Below are positions 8,587-15,909 of a DNA stretch of 43,132 nucleotides, piece after piece. Source of the DNA: Sinorhizobium fredii USDA 205 (GTDB lineage: Bacteria > Pseudomonadota > Alphaproteobacteria > Rhizobiales > Rhizobiaceae); the NCBI RefSeq assembly GCF_001461695.1, contig NZ_AUTC01000162.1:1-43132 (forward strand). Direction: 5' to 3'. The notes under the pieces are model-generated. The model saw only the letters and a list, made by a program, of their open reading frames with translations. It was not told the DNA's origin and did not search any database. The position numbers were made by a program, and so were the translations under genes. Each line of letters starts with the position of its first letter. Position 1 is the first letter of the stretch.

Positions 8587-8829
8587 ATGCCCAAGCATTC
8601 AGCAAAAGAGATTTCGCCAAAGAGAGAGGCCGAGGCCGAGCTTGTCGAACAGGTCGTCTCTGATTGGTGCAAAATGCATCAAGTGGACCTGATGAGCCAT
8701 TCGGCTGTGATGGAGGGGCTGAGAGTTCTATACATGATCCGAGAGTTTGATCTGACCGACAGAGATGAGCTTCTGAAGGAATTGCTAGCAAGCGGCGAGA
8801 TCGGCACCCACTCCCCGGTGGGCGAATAG
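8587..8829 (+). CDS. conserved-type small protein of unknown function, 80 aa
   Basis: A charged, mostly helical protein: a polar head (MPKHSAKEISPKREAEAELVEQVV), a middle helix, and a C-terminal half VMEGLRVLYMIREFDLTDRD-ELLKELLASGE. I do not recognise a domain. GGGAGAA before the ATG serves as ribosome-binding site. A second copy with the same architecture lies on the other strand at 11671-11948 but is frameshifted, which shows that this is a real gene family and not a random frame. It probably shares the general-stress promoter at 8288 through the preceding membrane-peptide gene. Confidence 0.75.
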   Translation: MPKHSAKEISPKREAEAELVEQVVSDWCKMHQVDLMSHSAVMEGLRVLYMIREFDLTDRDELLKELLASGEIGTHSPVGE

Positions 8830-9211
8830 ACCCGGAAGGCCCGCTCAGCTCGCTCTGGGCCATCACGGTGGTGTCCCACAAGCGAGAGCCGCGCTTCTAG
8901 ACGGCCGCGCTCTGATCGACCGTTGTTACAATCCCGAAAGACCCCGGGAGAACGTTACCTCGGAACGTTGGTCCTTGGTCCGACGCTTGTCGCTAAAGGT
9001 CTGAGTCCGGTTGGTAGCTTTCCCGAGATCGAGGACGAGCTCCTCGCCCCGCACCGTACCTTCTGGCGAAGCTGACGAGCCCCCTTTCGCAGGTGATGCA
9101 AAGGTTGCCCTCGGCATCCGGGGTCAATCTCACACGATCGGCCATCAAAAGTCCAAGACGGTAGTGGCGCGATGGCCCGACTCGTCGCCGGGCCATGCTG
9201 TTCGCGGCGAT
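8830..9211. other. intergenic stretch with no recognised gene
   Basis: Lies between two convergent genes. Frames on both strands are short and resemble nothing. A GGAAC near 8951 is followed 17 bases later by CGCTT, a poor match to a stress promoter with no gene behind it. No strong hairpin with a T-run was found. Confidence 0.4.
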
Positions 9212-10408
9212 TTAGGCCCAGTAGTCGTATTCAAGTTGAACGCTAATCGACGAACCGTTCGCGACTTGCTGGCTGAACTCACCGTTAAACGCAATCATTC
9301 CGTCGGTGAAATCGGCGTCGCTGAGTGTCACCGTATCGGAATATGGATTTAAGCTTTCGGTTGTGGAGCTGTTCGAAGCGGCGCCCACAAATTTGAACGA
9401 ATGTGTGTCAATCAAACCTTCAAGGCTCTCGTTTCTCGCGTTCAGATCGGCGTCTCCGGTCACTGTGACTATGCCATCAAAACCGTCTGGATCGACGGTG
9501 AAGGATCCCGAAAACGACCGTTCATCCTCACCGCCGCCGATCTTCTGAAAGGTAAATGAGTCTGTGGCGGTATAGACGTCCGCCGTGCCAGCTATCTGAA
9601 CGGTCAACGAGTTGGCCGTCGAGCCGCCCTGGCCATCCTCAATCATGTAATTGACTACGACGCTCAGCGTCTCCCCCACCTTCAGATCGATGGCTCCGCC
9701 GGGCTGCAGATCGGGGTGGGACGTATCGACCGTCACTACGCCGTCCAATATGGTGACGTAACCAGGAGGAGTGGTGGACTCAGGTCCTCCATCGATGGAA
9801 AAGCTCAAGCTGCCGGTGACAACCGAAAGCGTTCCGCCATCCGGATCGGATGCGGTCGCGAGAAGATCGATAGGAGACGCGACAATGTCTTCGGTCAATT
9901 CCTTCAGGATCGGCTCGGCGCTCGGGGGCTGGTTCGTGTCAGCCCAACCGGCGTGGTAATCGGCCGGCTCTTGCGTATCCGTGTAGAATTCTCGGGTATG
10001 ATAGATCGTGTCGAGTTTCTTGCCGTTCGCCTGGACCGTCGACCAAGTTTCGGTGTCGAGACCGGTGAGAATGGCTGCCAAGTCAATTTCAACGCCATTG
10101 ACCAGCATCTTGGGCGCAGGGTCGGTAATGCTGCTGCCGTCGACGGCGCCAGTCTTGCTTTGTGCCGCTCCGAACAGGCCCGTGAGCGTGAAATCACCGG
10201 CGATCACCGAAGCCTTCACGGCCAATGCATCATCGATCGAAAGGCCAGCCTGGTTGGCCAGAAAGCCGACGTAGTCAGCGACCGTCGCATCCTCCAGCGC
10301 CTCCGTTAGCGCGTTGGTGTAGCTCGATGAGAGCTGTCCTTGCGCGGATTGGCTGAGGCTGGCGCTGTACGGCCCATCCGACATGAAGCTCGTTGTGAAG
10401 AAAGTCAT
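9212..10408 (-). CDS. VCBS/cadherin-like repeat protein, probable exported protein, 398 aa
   Basis: An acidic protein without cysteine and without an N-terminal signal peptide. Residues about 1-90 are Ser/Ala-rich helix. Residues about 160-275 form a VCBS or cadherin-like beta-sandwich (EDIVASPIDLLATASDPDGG, then the VEDGQGG-type turn IEDGQGGSTANSLTVQIAG). Residues about 280-398 are a second beta-rich domain ending QLEYDYWA. Such composition and lack of a Sec signal are typical of type I secreted adhesin-like proteins. However, no RTX nonapeptide repeats and no type I exporter genes are visible here. The role in surface attachment is inference. Confidence 0.7.
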   Translation of the reverse strand: MTFFTTSFMSDGPYSASLSQSAQGQLSSSYTNALTEALEDATVADYVGFLANQAGLSIDDALAVKASVIAGDFTLTGLFGAAQSKTGAVDGSSITDPAPKMLVNGVEIDLAAILTGLDTETWSTVQANGKKLDTIYHTREFYTDTQEPADYHAGWADTNQPPSAEPILKELTEDIVASPIDLLATASDPDGGTLSVVTGSLSFSIDGGPESTTPPGYVTILDGVVTVDTSHPDLQPGGAIDLKVGETLSVVVNYMIEDGQGGSTANSLTVQIAGTADVYTATDSFTFQKIGGGEDERSFSGSFTVDPDGFDGIVTVTGDADLNARNESLEGLIDTHSFKFVGAASNSSTTESLNPYSDTVTLSDADFTDGMIAFNGEFSQQVANGSSISVQLEYDYWA

Positions 10409-11038
10409 TTTGCTTATCTCCTTGCCGCATTGCTGGCGCTTTCACCCCGCGCCGCGTTCAAAAGTTTCAAGAAAATTCATTCACTCTTTCCCGACTCTTG
10501 ATTGCGGGCGAGATGGAGCCGGTGCACCCTAATTAAGAAAACTTCTCAATGGACGCGCAGCTCCTCCCCTGACCGGCGCGCTGAAATCGCCGGCCCGACG
10601 ACACTTGGTTTTTGGCTTGGCCCGCCGCAGTCGTTTGTGTACCGCTTTAGGAGTAGGTGATGTGAAATCTATAGTTGAGCGCTTCCGACATGTCGTTAGC
10701 ACTGCGTCCGAAAAGTTGTCCCCCCGTACATTTCGCCTTTTGATGGCGTAAGCGCTTTTCGCAGCGTAGCATCAGAAACGCCGCCGAAGCGCGGTTCCTC
10801 AAGGCAGCACAACGAGGTAGTTCTCGCACCCACAACTTGCCACAGCGCCGGCCTGTGCATCGCTCAATTCTAGTTACTATTCATCTGCTCCGGGATGATC
10901 ACTAGGGATGAGTAAGCGGCGTTTGTAACGCGTGCTGCATTCAATCTGATGTGCAGCCTAAGCGCATCCGTGAGCGACGACGAGGAAGACGCGCGCACGG
11001 ATAGCTGCACCTGCCCCGGTCTGACTTGAGTGGCGACT
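10409..11038. other. long intergenic stretch between divergent exported-protein genes
   Basis: About 630 bases between the VCBS-type gene (minus) and the CHRD gene (plus). The first 100 bases hold the minus-strand leader, with an AT-rich patch near 10470-10560. One 62-residue minus-strand frame (10647-10835) has no family resemblance and irregular codon use. The rest shows no gene, hairpin or repeat that I can support. Confidence 0.4.
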
Positions 11039-11064
11039 GGAACTCATCCCGGGTCTAAAGAGTT
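11039..11064 (+). promoter_or_regulatory. EcfG/RpoE2-type promoter candidate for the CHRD gene
   Basis: GGAAC at 11039-11043, a 17-base spacer, then AGTT at 11061-11064. It matches the general-stress sigma consensus except for the first base of the -10 (C expected). The predicted transcript would start about 35 to 40 bases before the CHRD start codon. Confidence 0.4.
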
Positions 11065-11107
11065 GAAAGGCCGGCTGCTGTACACCTGAACTTTTGGAGA
11101 ATGTGCG

Positions 11108-11539
11108 ATGAGATCTATCCGTAAGAACTCGCTCCTGGCCGGCCTCGCCGTAGTTGCTTTAATGGCTACGAGCCCCGTTTCGGCCGAGACATTGAAATTC
11201 AAGGCTGACTTGAAAGCATCGAGTGAGGTGCCGCCTAACGACAGCGCCGGCCAGGGTACGGGTGACATTACCTTGGACACCGCCACCAAAAAGCTGACAT
11301 GGACGGTGACTTCCAGCGGTCTGTCCGGGGAAGCCACGGCCGCGCATTTTCATGGCCCGGCGGCTCCGGGCGAAAATGCCGATCCGGTGGTCGATATCTC
11401 CAAAGCCATAGCTTCCGGATCTGCCGAAATCACCGACCAGCAACTGGCGGATTTGCAGTCCGGAAAATGGTATCTCAACATCCACACGCAAAAGTTCCCC
11501 GATGGAGAGATCCGCGGGCAGGTGGAAAAAGCACAATAG
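11108..11539 (+). CDS. secreted CHRD-domain protein, 143 aa
   Basis: The N terminus MRSIRKNSLLAGLAVVALMA with SPVSA before residue 27 is a Sec signal peptide. The mature part is a single CHRD domain (named after chordin): the FKADLKASSEVPPNDSAGQG start, AAHFHGPA in the middle, and the terminal GKWYLNIHT-x4-P-x-GEIRGQV signature. The protein is periplasmic or secreted; the molecular role of bacterial CHRD proteins is not established. GGAGAATGTGCG gives a ribosome-binding site. It stands alone, followed by a hairpin. Confidence 0.92.
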   Translation: MRSIRKNSLLAGLAVVALMATSPVSAETLKFKADLKASSEVPPNDSAGQGTGDITLDTATKKLTWTVTSSGLSGEATAAHFHGPAAPGENADPVVDISKAIASGSAEITDQQLADLQSGKWYLNIHTQKFPDGEIRGQVEKAQ

Positions 11540-11565
11540 AGTTCACCACGCCGGCGCTTCGATGT

Positions 11566-11594
11566 TTGGGCGCACGAAACGACAGTGCGCCCAA
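11566..11594 (+). terminator. 10-bp stem-loop downstream of the CHRD gene
   Basis: TTGGGCGCAC (11566-11575) and GTGCGCCCAA (11585-11594) are perfect reverse complements around a 9-base loop, beginning 27 bases after the CHRD stop. No T-run follows, so it may be a terminator of the factor-assisted kind or an mRNA-stabilising stem. Confidence 0.55.
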
Positions 11595-11670
11595 GGCGAC
11601 GGGTGGTGGGGTTCGAAGGGAGACGAATCCGTGCTCCTTGGCGTCGTGACGACCCTCAGTTTACACCCCG

Positions 11671-11948
11671 TCAAATCAGCTTGAACGAGAGTAACGCCGA
11701 GAGCGAACCGGGCTGCGACGTGGCTTCAGGGGCTTCGTCGCTCGCGAGTAACGCCTTTAGAAGCTCATCTTTTTCCGTCATATCATACTCGCGGATCATG
11801 TAGAGAGCTCTCAACCCCTCGACAGCGGCCGTATGGCCCTTCGGGTCCACCTGGTGGATATATTGCACGAATCGGAAACGACCTGCTTCACAAGCTCGGC
11901 CTCCGTCTCTCTTGTTGGCGAAATCATTCTTGCAAATCGCTTGGCCAT
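11671..11948 (-). pseudogene. frameshifted paralogue of the small protein at 8587
   Basis: The start at 11948 (MAKRFARMISPTRETEAELV) aligns with the head of the 80-aa protein at 8587 (ISP-x-RE-x-EAELV-x-QVVSD). After about 28 residues the reading frame is lost and the similarity continues in another frame as VEGLRALYMIREYDMTEKDE, then LLKALLASDE. Comparing the two copies base by base from the codon after the shared Cys to the ATG of the YMIRE block gives 68 bases here and 66 in the intact gene, so a 2-base net insertion near 11855-11870 broke this copy. GGAGG precedes the start and an EcfG-like promoter lies upstream. Confidence 0.75.
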
Positions 11949-11975
11949 TGCGGCTCCTCCCGATCCCTCGCAGTG

Positions 11976-12000
11976 AACCCTCAACCCCCAAGATAGTTCC
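11976..12000 (-). promoter_or_regulatory. EcfG/RpoE2-type promoter candidate upstream of the frameshifted paralogue
   Basis: On the minus strand GGAAC (12000-11996), a 16-base spacer, then GGTT (11979-11976). This is one mismatch from the general-stress consensus GGAAC-N16-CGTT and is placed 28 bases before the start codon at 11948. It suggests the paralogue family was part of the stress regulon before decay. Confidence 0.45.
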
Positions 12001-12293
12001 AGCCTCGCCTCTGTCGGGTGTCTGTCTTCGCCGTTTGGGTTCTCATCGGACCCTAACCTTTCAGGCGATCATTGGATGCTGGGACAGCCCGGAGAAGGCT
12101 AGTCACAAATGGCAACTGGACAGACGCGCTGGCTCGTTCACGATGGAATTGCAAAGCCTGCAAAAGCTCGTGACCATCGCGGGCTGAGAAATGCCTCCAG
12201 TCGCGCAGCGTCTGCGATAGCCGGCGCTGCGTGACATGGTCTCGTTCGCTTCGGTCGTATCCCCGCACATGCTGTGCGACAGAGGGCATTCGC

Positions 12294-12467
12294 ATGGGAA
12301 CACTCGCTTCCGGCACGCTGTCCTTCTTTCGAGCTCCTCCGAGGAGCCGGACGGGTCGACTACTGACCAAGCTTATCGCGCTCGGATCAGGCGCTGTGCT
12401 CGGAGTCGCGCTCGCCGCTCTATCGCTCGCGGTTGCAGATTACGGAGCGGCATGCAACTGGTGTTGA
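12294..12467 (+). CDS. possible small membrane peptide, 57 aa
   Basis: Starts MGTLASGTLSFFRAPPRSR, then a hydrophobic helix of about 21 residues (LIALGSGAVLGVALAALSLAV) and ends AACNWC. The basic-then-hydrophobic layout is that of a single-pass peptide. The ribosome-binding site (AGAGGG, 10 bases upstream) is weak, no family is recognised, and a longer in-frame extension exists, so this could be a chance frame. Confidence 0.3.
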   Translation: MGTLASGTLSFFRAPPRSRTGRLLTKLIALGSGAVLGVALAALSLAVADYGAACNWC

Positions 12468-12639
12468 CGTTTCGACCTGGCAGTCGGCTTCACAAATGAG
12501 GAAGATTTTGCTGCTCCCTGATGTAGGCAATCGTAGCGGCCTCCAGTTCCTTGCATTCTTCCTCGGCACTGAGAAGGGTTTAGTCGTCACGCGCCTCCGA
12601 GCAACGAAGAGTATCACGGCATAAACAGGCATGCTCGGA

Positions 12640-13020
12640 AGCCTCGCACAGCTTGAAGAACACAAGATCGTTCATCCATCCACGCGCTGTCGCGAAGCTC
12701 AGGAGCGGCTAAGAAGAGCCGCTGCGTCAGTAGATGATGGAAGCCGGCCTGGATGGCGTGACGCGAACGCAAGAAGCGGGTTTTCGAGCCCCGGCCGGCG
12801 CGATTGCTTCGGCGAACTGGTCCAGATCGACGGCTCACATCACTGGTGGCTTGAGAATCGTGGCCCCAAATACGCCCTGCTATTTATATCGATGATGGTA
12901 CCGGCAAGCTGCGCCATGCTCTTCGCCTTCGCCACATTCGCTTCCGCATCAGGCCCAACCTCCTGGAACAGCGAGCAGATCGCTCCACCTTGCATAAACA
13001 CGGCCTTTTCGAAATCCGGG
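12640..13020 (+). pseudogene. IS1202/ISNCY-type transposase relic
   Basis: Fragments in several frames match the catalytic core of ISNCY (IS1202-type) integrase-like transposases: LRQ-stop-MMEAGL (the stop TAG where family members have Trp), then RRDCFGELVQIDGSHHWW and LENRGPKYALLF, then, after a frame change near 12885, YIDDGTGKL. Beyond about 12940 only faint similarity to the YLEQHGKP-x-AFYSDKHGVF block remains. Terminal inverted repeats could not be identified. With one nonsense and at least one frameshift mutation the element is dead. It sits just downstream of the methyltransferase gene. Confidence 0.65.
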
Positions 13021-13128
13021 AGGAGGCGTTTCATTTCGCACGATCATGCCAGTCACCTTCAGCAGAGGAGATATCGGAGCCGAACCTTCTTGAAAGCAGT
13101 CATCCGTTCAGCCGCCGCCGCGCGATGT

Positions 13129-13908
13129 TCAGCGGCGCGCGACACCGATCAGTGCGGTAGATGGTATCGGCAGAACCGCTCGATCGGCAGCAATTCTGCG
13201 GACCTCGGCGACGACTGCCGCTTTCTCCTGATCGGAAAGACTAGTCCAATCCGGAGACATGCCAAACAATGTGTCGGGCTCATTGAGTGTCGCGACCTCA
13301 AGTTCATATTCATATATGACTTGATCGATCTGCGGATCCCGATAGCCTGCATCGATCAGTTCCCGCGCGAAATCCTTCGGATCGTTTAGCGCCTGGACGG
13401 CTTTCGGCATCGCCATGCTCTGAAGGTCAGGAAACAGCGTCTGGCGGATCTGGCCCAGCAGCAGAAACGTCGCCGCGCCACGACTCTGCCAGGTTGCGAC
13501 CACACCATATCCACCCGGACGAGTCACTCGCGCCATCTCGGCGAGGCCCTTGCGCCAGTTGGGGAACATGATCACGCCGAATATCGAGAAGACTGCGTCG
13601 AAACGCGCGTCAGGAAGGTCGAGCTTCTGCCCATCCATGACGCGCGCCTCCACATTGGGCAGTCGGGCAGCCGCGATGCGGGTGACCATGCCGGGCGAGA
13701 AGTCGGTCGCGAGCACCTGAGCGCCCGTGCGCGCCGCAGCCAGTGCCAATGCGCCAGTGCCGGCCGCGACATCCAGGACTCGAGCCTCCGAGGTCAGCGG
13801 CACGCGTGCCAACGCCGCTTCGGCATAGCGCGCAGTGAAGGGGTGCGCGGTCTTCTCGTAGTGCCGAGCGGCAGTATCCCAATGATCGGGGTTCTCAAAT
13901 TCACGCAT
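13129..13908 (-). CDS. SAM-dependent class I methyltransferase, 259 aa
   Basis: Rossmann-type methyltransferase of the UbiE/Methyltransf_11-25 kind. Motif I is VLDVAAGTGALALAAA (residues 44-59), followed by the acidic end of strand 2 (VLATDFS), motif II/III around residues 96-110, and motif post-III RVTRPGGYGVVATW. The substrate cannot be told from sequence. The gene is divergent from an Rrf2 regulator with a near-palindrome 18 bases before its start, so it is likely repressed by that regulator. A GC-rich dyad overlaps its stop codon and may terminate transcription. Confidence 0.9.
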   Translation of the reverse strand: MREFENPDHWDTAARHYEKTAHPFTARYAEAALARVPLTSEARVLDVAAGTGALALAAARTGAQVLATDFSPGMVTRIAAARLPNVEARVMDGQKLDLPDARFDAVFSIFGVIMFPNWRKGLAEMARVTRPGGYGVVATWQSRGAATFLLLGQIRQTLFPDLQSMAMPKAVQALNDPKDFARELIDAGYRDPQIDQVIYEYELEVATLNEPDTLFGMSPDWTSLSDQEKAAVVAEVRRIAADRAVLPIPSTALIGVARR

Positions 13909-13925
13909 GTCACGCCTCTACGAAT

Positions 13926-13948
13926 CATGTAACATTTAATGTAACGTG
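13926..13948. promoter_or_regulatory. 23-bp near-palindromic operator between methyltransferase and Rrf2 genes
   Basis: The core ACATT-T-AATGT is a perfect dyad with a single central base. Outwards, CATGTA and TAACGTG keep the symmetry with only two mismatched pairs over 23 bases. Rrf2-family repressors of the YwnA kind bind this sort of site and often control a divergent methyltransferase or reductase. Its place, 18 bases before the methyltransferase start and 47 before the Rrf2 start, fits control of both. Confidence 0.6.
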
Positions 13949-13994
13949 AATTGCCGATGCTGCCAATCCACTCCACCGTGCAAAGGATGAAACC

Positions 13995-14450
13995 GTGCGC
14001 AACGACAGCCGTCTTTCCCGCATGCTCCATGTGTTGCTCCACATGGCACGCCACGATGGACCTATGACGTCCGAGGTGGTCGCGCGCATGCTTGGGACCA
14101 ACCCGGTGGTCGTACGTCGTACCATGGCAGGCCTGCGTGAAGCGGGTTATGTGCGATCGGAGAAAGGGCACGGCGGCGGTTGGTCGATCGCCATGGACCT
14201 GACGAAAGTGTCGCTGCTCGATGTTCATCGGGCAGTGGGAGGTCCGCGCATCTTCGCCATCGGTAGCGAGCATCCCAACCCCGACTGCGCCGTCGAGAAG
14301 GTCGTCAACGAGGCGGTCGAAGGCGCCATGCGTGAGGCTGAGGCATTGTTGATCGGCCGTCTCGGGGAGGTCAGCCTGGCGGAACTCGCCAAACGCTTCG
14401 ACATGCGTTGTACTGGGGCGATTGATGCGCGGGCGCCGAAGCAAACCTAA
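13995..14450 (+). CDS. Rrf2-family transcriptional regulator, 151 aa
   Basis: The N-terminal winged helix is typical of Rrf2 proteins: RLSRMLHVLLHMARHDGPMTS, then the recognition part LGTNPVVVRRTMAGLREAGYV and the wing RSEKGHGGGWSIA. The three-cysteine Fe-S cluster motif of IscR/NsrR is absent (single cysteines at about 94 and 142), so it belongs with the YwnA-like members that sense thiol or other stress without a cluster. The start is GTG at 13995; no in-frame ATG fits the family N terminus. Regulates itself and probably the divergent methyltransferase. Confidence 0.9.
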   Translation: MRNDSRLSRMLHVLLHMARHDGPMTSEVVARMLGTNPVVVRRTMAGLREAGYVRSEKGHGGGWSIAMDLTKVSLLDVHRAVGGPRIFAIGSEHPNPDCAVEKVVNEAVEGAMREAEALLIGRLGEVSLAELAKRFDMRCTGAIDARAPKQT

Positions 14451-14755
14451 GCATACTAGCAGGCGGGATACATTTTAGGCGTGTCCGCAATGCGCGCCCT
14501 CATGTCGGCCATTGAGGTGATCTTTGCTGTTGCCCGATAGCAGACGTTGCTGGCGACCACCCTGGACATCGTAGTTGCGCCATTTCCGGGCCTACGCACA
14601 CCATGCCGACAAGGTCACGTCTCGGCCTAATATCAGCCATTCAGCCTTGCTGACGACGGACTTTGATGTTTGAGCGGTGACCCAGAACCAATCGATCGCC
14701 GCTTTCACTAAGCAGGCCTGAGGTGTAAACTATTTAGCCTTTCGAGGGGGCAGCC
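14451..14755. other. intergenic stretch upstream of the ankyrin gene
   Basis: About 300 bases with no supportable gene. The last 60 bases (GGTGTAAACTATTT region) probably hold the promoter of the ankyrin-YHS pair, but no clear sigma consensus is recognised. Confidence 0.35.
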
Positions 14756-15343
14756 ATGTTTCGAATCCTGTTTGTGGTGGCTGTCTTACTCGCGTCGGCG
14801 AGTGTCGTCGCGGGTGAGTCCTTGTTTGACGCCGTGAAGGCCGGCGACACGGCCAGAGTCGAGCGCCTGCTGGCGAGCGGAGCCGAGGTCGACAGCCGTG
14901 ATCGCGACCAAGCCACGCCGCTGATCGCTGCGTCGCTCAGCGATCACCCGGCGGTCGCCGCGCTGCTGCTCAGCAAAGGCGCCGACGTGATGGCGCGCAA
15001 CGCCGGGGGCTTCACGCCGCTCCATGCGGCGGCGTATTCGGGCAGCGTGCGGATCGCAGAACTGCTGTTGGGCAAGGGCGCTGTTCTCGAAGATGCTGCC
15101 AACAAGGCGGGCGTGACACCGCTGATGGTCGCCGTAGAAGAGAACCGCGTCGCCATGCTTGAGCTGCTGATCGCCCGCGGTGCCAATGTCAACCGGCCGG
15201 AGAGTCTTCACAGGTACACGCCGGTGACGCGCGCCGGCTTCAAGGGTCATAGAGACATTATACGGGTGCTCAAGCGCCACGGCGCGGCCTGCCCGCCCGC
15301 CGAGGTGATAGGCGCCTCGTTGTGCATCGAGATGAGTGACTGA
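14756..15343 (+). CDS. exported ankyrin-repeat protein, 195 aa
   Basis: The N terminus MFRILFVVAVLLASASVVAG is a Sec signal peptide, so the protein acts in the periplasm. It is followed by about four to five ankyrin repeats (residues about 23-170) with the usual TPLxxA-x-AVxxLLLxxGADV pattern: ATPLIAASLSDHPAVAALLLSKGADV, then FTPLHAAAYSGSVRIAELLL and VTPLMVAVEENRVAMLELLI. Two cysteines at the C-terminal end could form a disulfide. Ankyrin repeats bind other proteins; the partner is unknown. A ribosome-binding site (GAGGGGGC) precedes the ATG. The next gene starts 15 bases after its stop, so the two are probably co-transcribed. Confidence 0.88.
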   Translation: MFRILFVVAVLLASASVVAGESLFDAVKAGDTARVERLLASGAEVDSRDRDQATPLIAASLSDHPAVAALLLSKGADVMARNAGGFTPLHAAAYSGSVRIAELLLGKGAVLEDAANKAGVTPLMVAVEENRVAMLELLIARGANVNRPESLHRYTPVTRAGFKGHRDIIRVLKRHGAACPPAEVIGASLCIEMSD

Positions 15344-15357
15344 ACGGAGGACGGAGT

Positions 15358-15870
15358 ATGTGCGAAGCACTCCAAAAATATGGCGTCACCCCCACTCGAG
15401 GATCAGCATTTGGAGCGACACTCTCGATCGCCTTGATGGTCAGTTGCGTTCCTGCCCTCGCCGCCGACCAGGTCAATACCGGCTATTTCGGCGGTGTAGC
15501 GATCATGGGCTACGACCCGGTTGCCTACTTCACCGAAGGCCGGGCGATGAAGGGCTCCGAGGAGTTCTCCTACGACTGGCTGGGGACGCCGTGGCACTTC
15601 GCCAGCAGCAAGCACCGTGAGCTCTTCATCGGTGAACCTACCACGTATGCGCCACAATACGGGGGCTACTGCACCGGAGAAGTGGCCTTTAATGGTGCCA
15701 CGATCAATATCGATCCGGAAGCGTGGGCGATCATCGACGGTAAGCTGTACCTGGCTTACAGCAAGGAATTCATGGCCGAGTTCAAGGCCCGCCCGAGCGA
15801 CCTCTTGGCAAAGGCTGAGGCTAATTGGCCCGCCGTCGAGACCCAGCTGGAGCAGGACGGGTTCCGGTGA
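15358..15870 (+). CDS. YHS-domain exported protein, 170 aa
   Basis: Residues about 17-36 (FGATLSIALMVSCVPALAAD) form a signal peptide after an unusually long polar head; a GTG/ATG closer to the hydrophobic run might be the true start. The mature region holds a YHS domain: AIMGYDPVAYFTEGRAMKG, FSYDWLGTPWHFASSKHRELF, and QYGGYCTGEVAFNG with the metal-site Cys. Homologues of this YHS subfamily are periplasmic and are thought to bind a metal, possibly copper. Preceded by GGAGGACGGAGT as ribosome-binding site and coupled to the ankyrin gene. Confidence 0.88.
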   Translation: MCEALQKYGVTPTRGSAFGATLSIALMVSCVPALAADQVNTGYFGGVAIMGYDPVAYFTEGRAMKGSEEFSYDWLGTPWHFASSKHRELFIGEPTTYAPQYGGYCTGEVAFNGATINIDPEAWAIIDGKLYLAYSKEFMAEFKARPSDLLAKAEANWPAVETQLEQDGFR

Positions 15871-15909
15871 TGCGCAGATCGAGGTGCCACGTCGAGACGG
15901 GCAGCGGAC

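Noticed and set aside
8951..8978. GGAAC followed by a 17-base spacer and CGCTT
   Set aside because: The -10 match is poor and no gene begins downstream on that strand.
12420..12665. Minus-strand frames including an in-frame piece LSAEEECKELEAATIAYIRE
   Set aside because: Short, no start codon after the upstream stop, and no family; possibly a relic, but unsupported.
12840..13034. 64-residue minus-strand frame opposite the ISNCY relic
   Set aside because: Its composition looks plausible (LFQEVGPDAEANVAKAKSMA), but it lies opposite the transposase remnant and has no clear ribosome-binding site or family.
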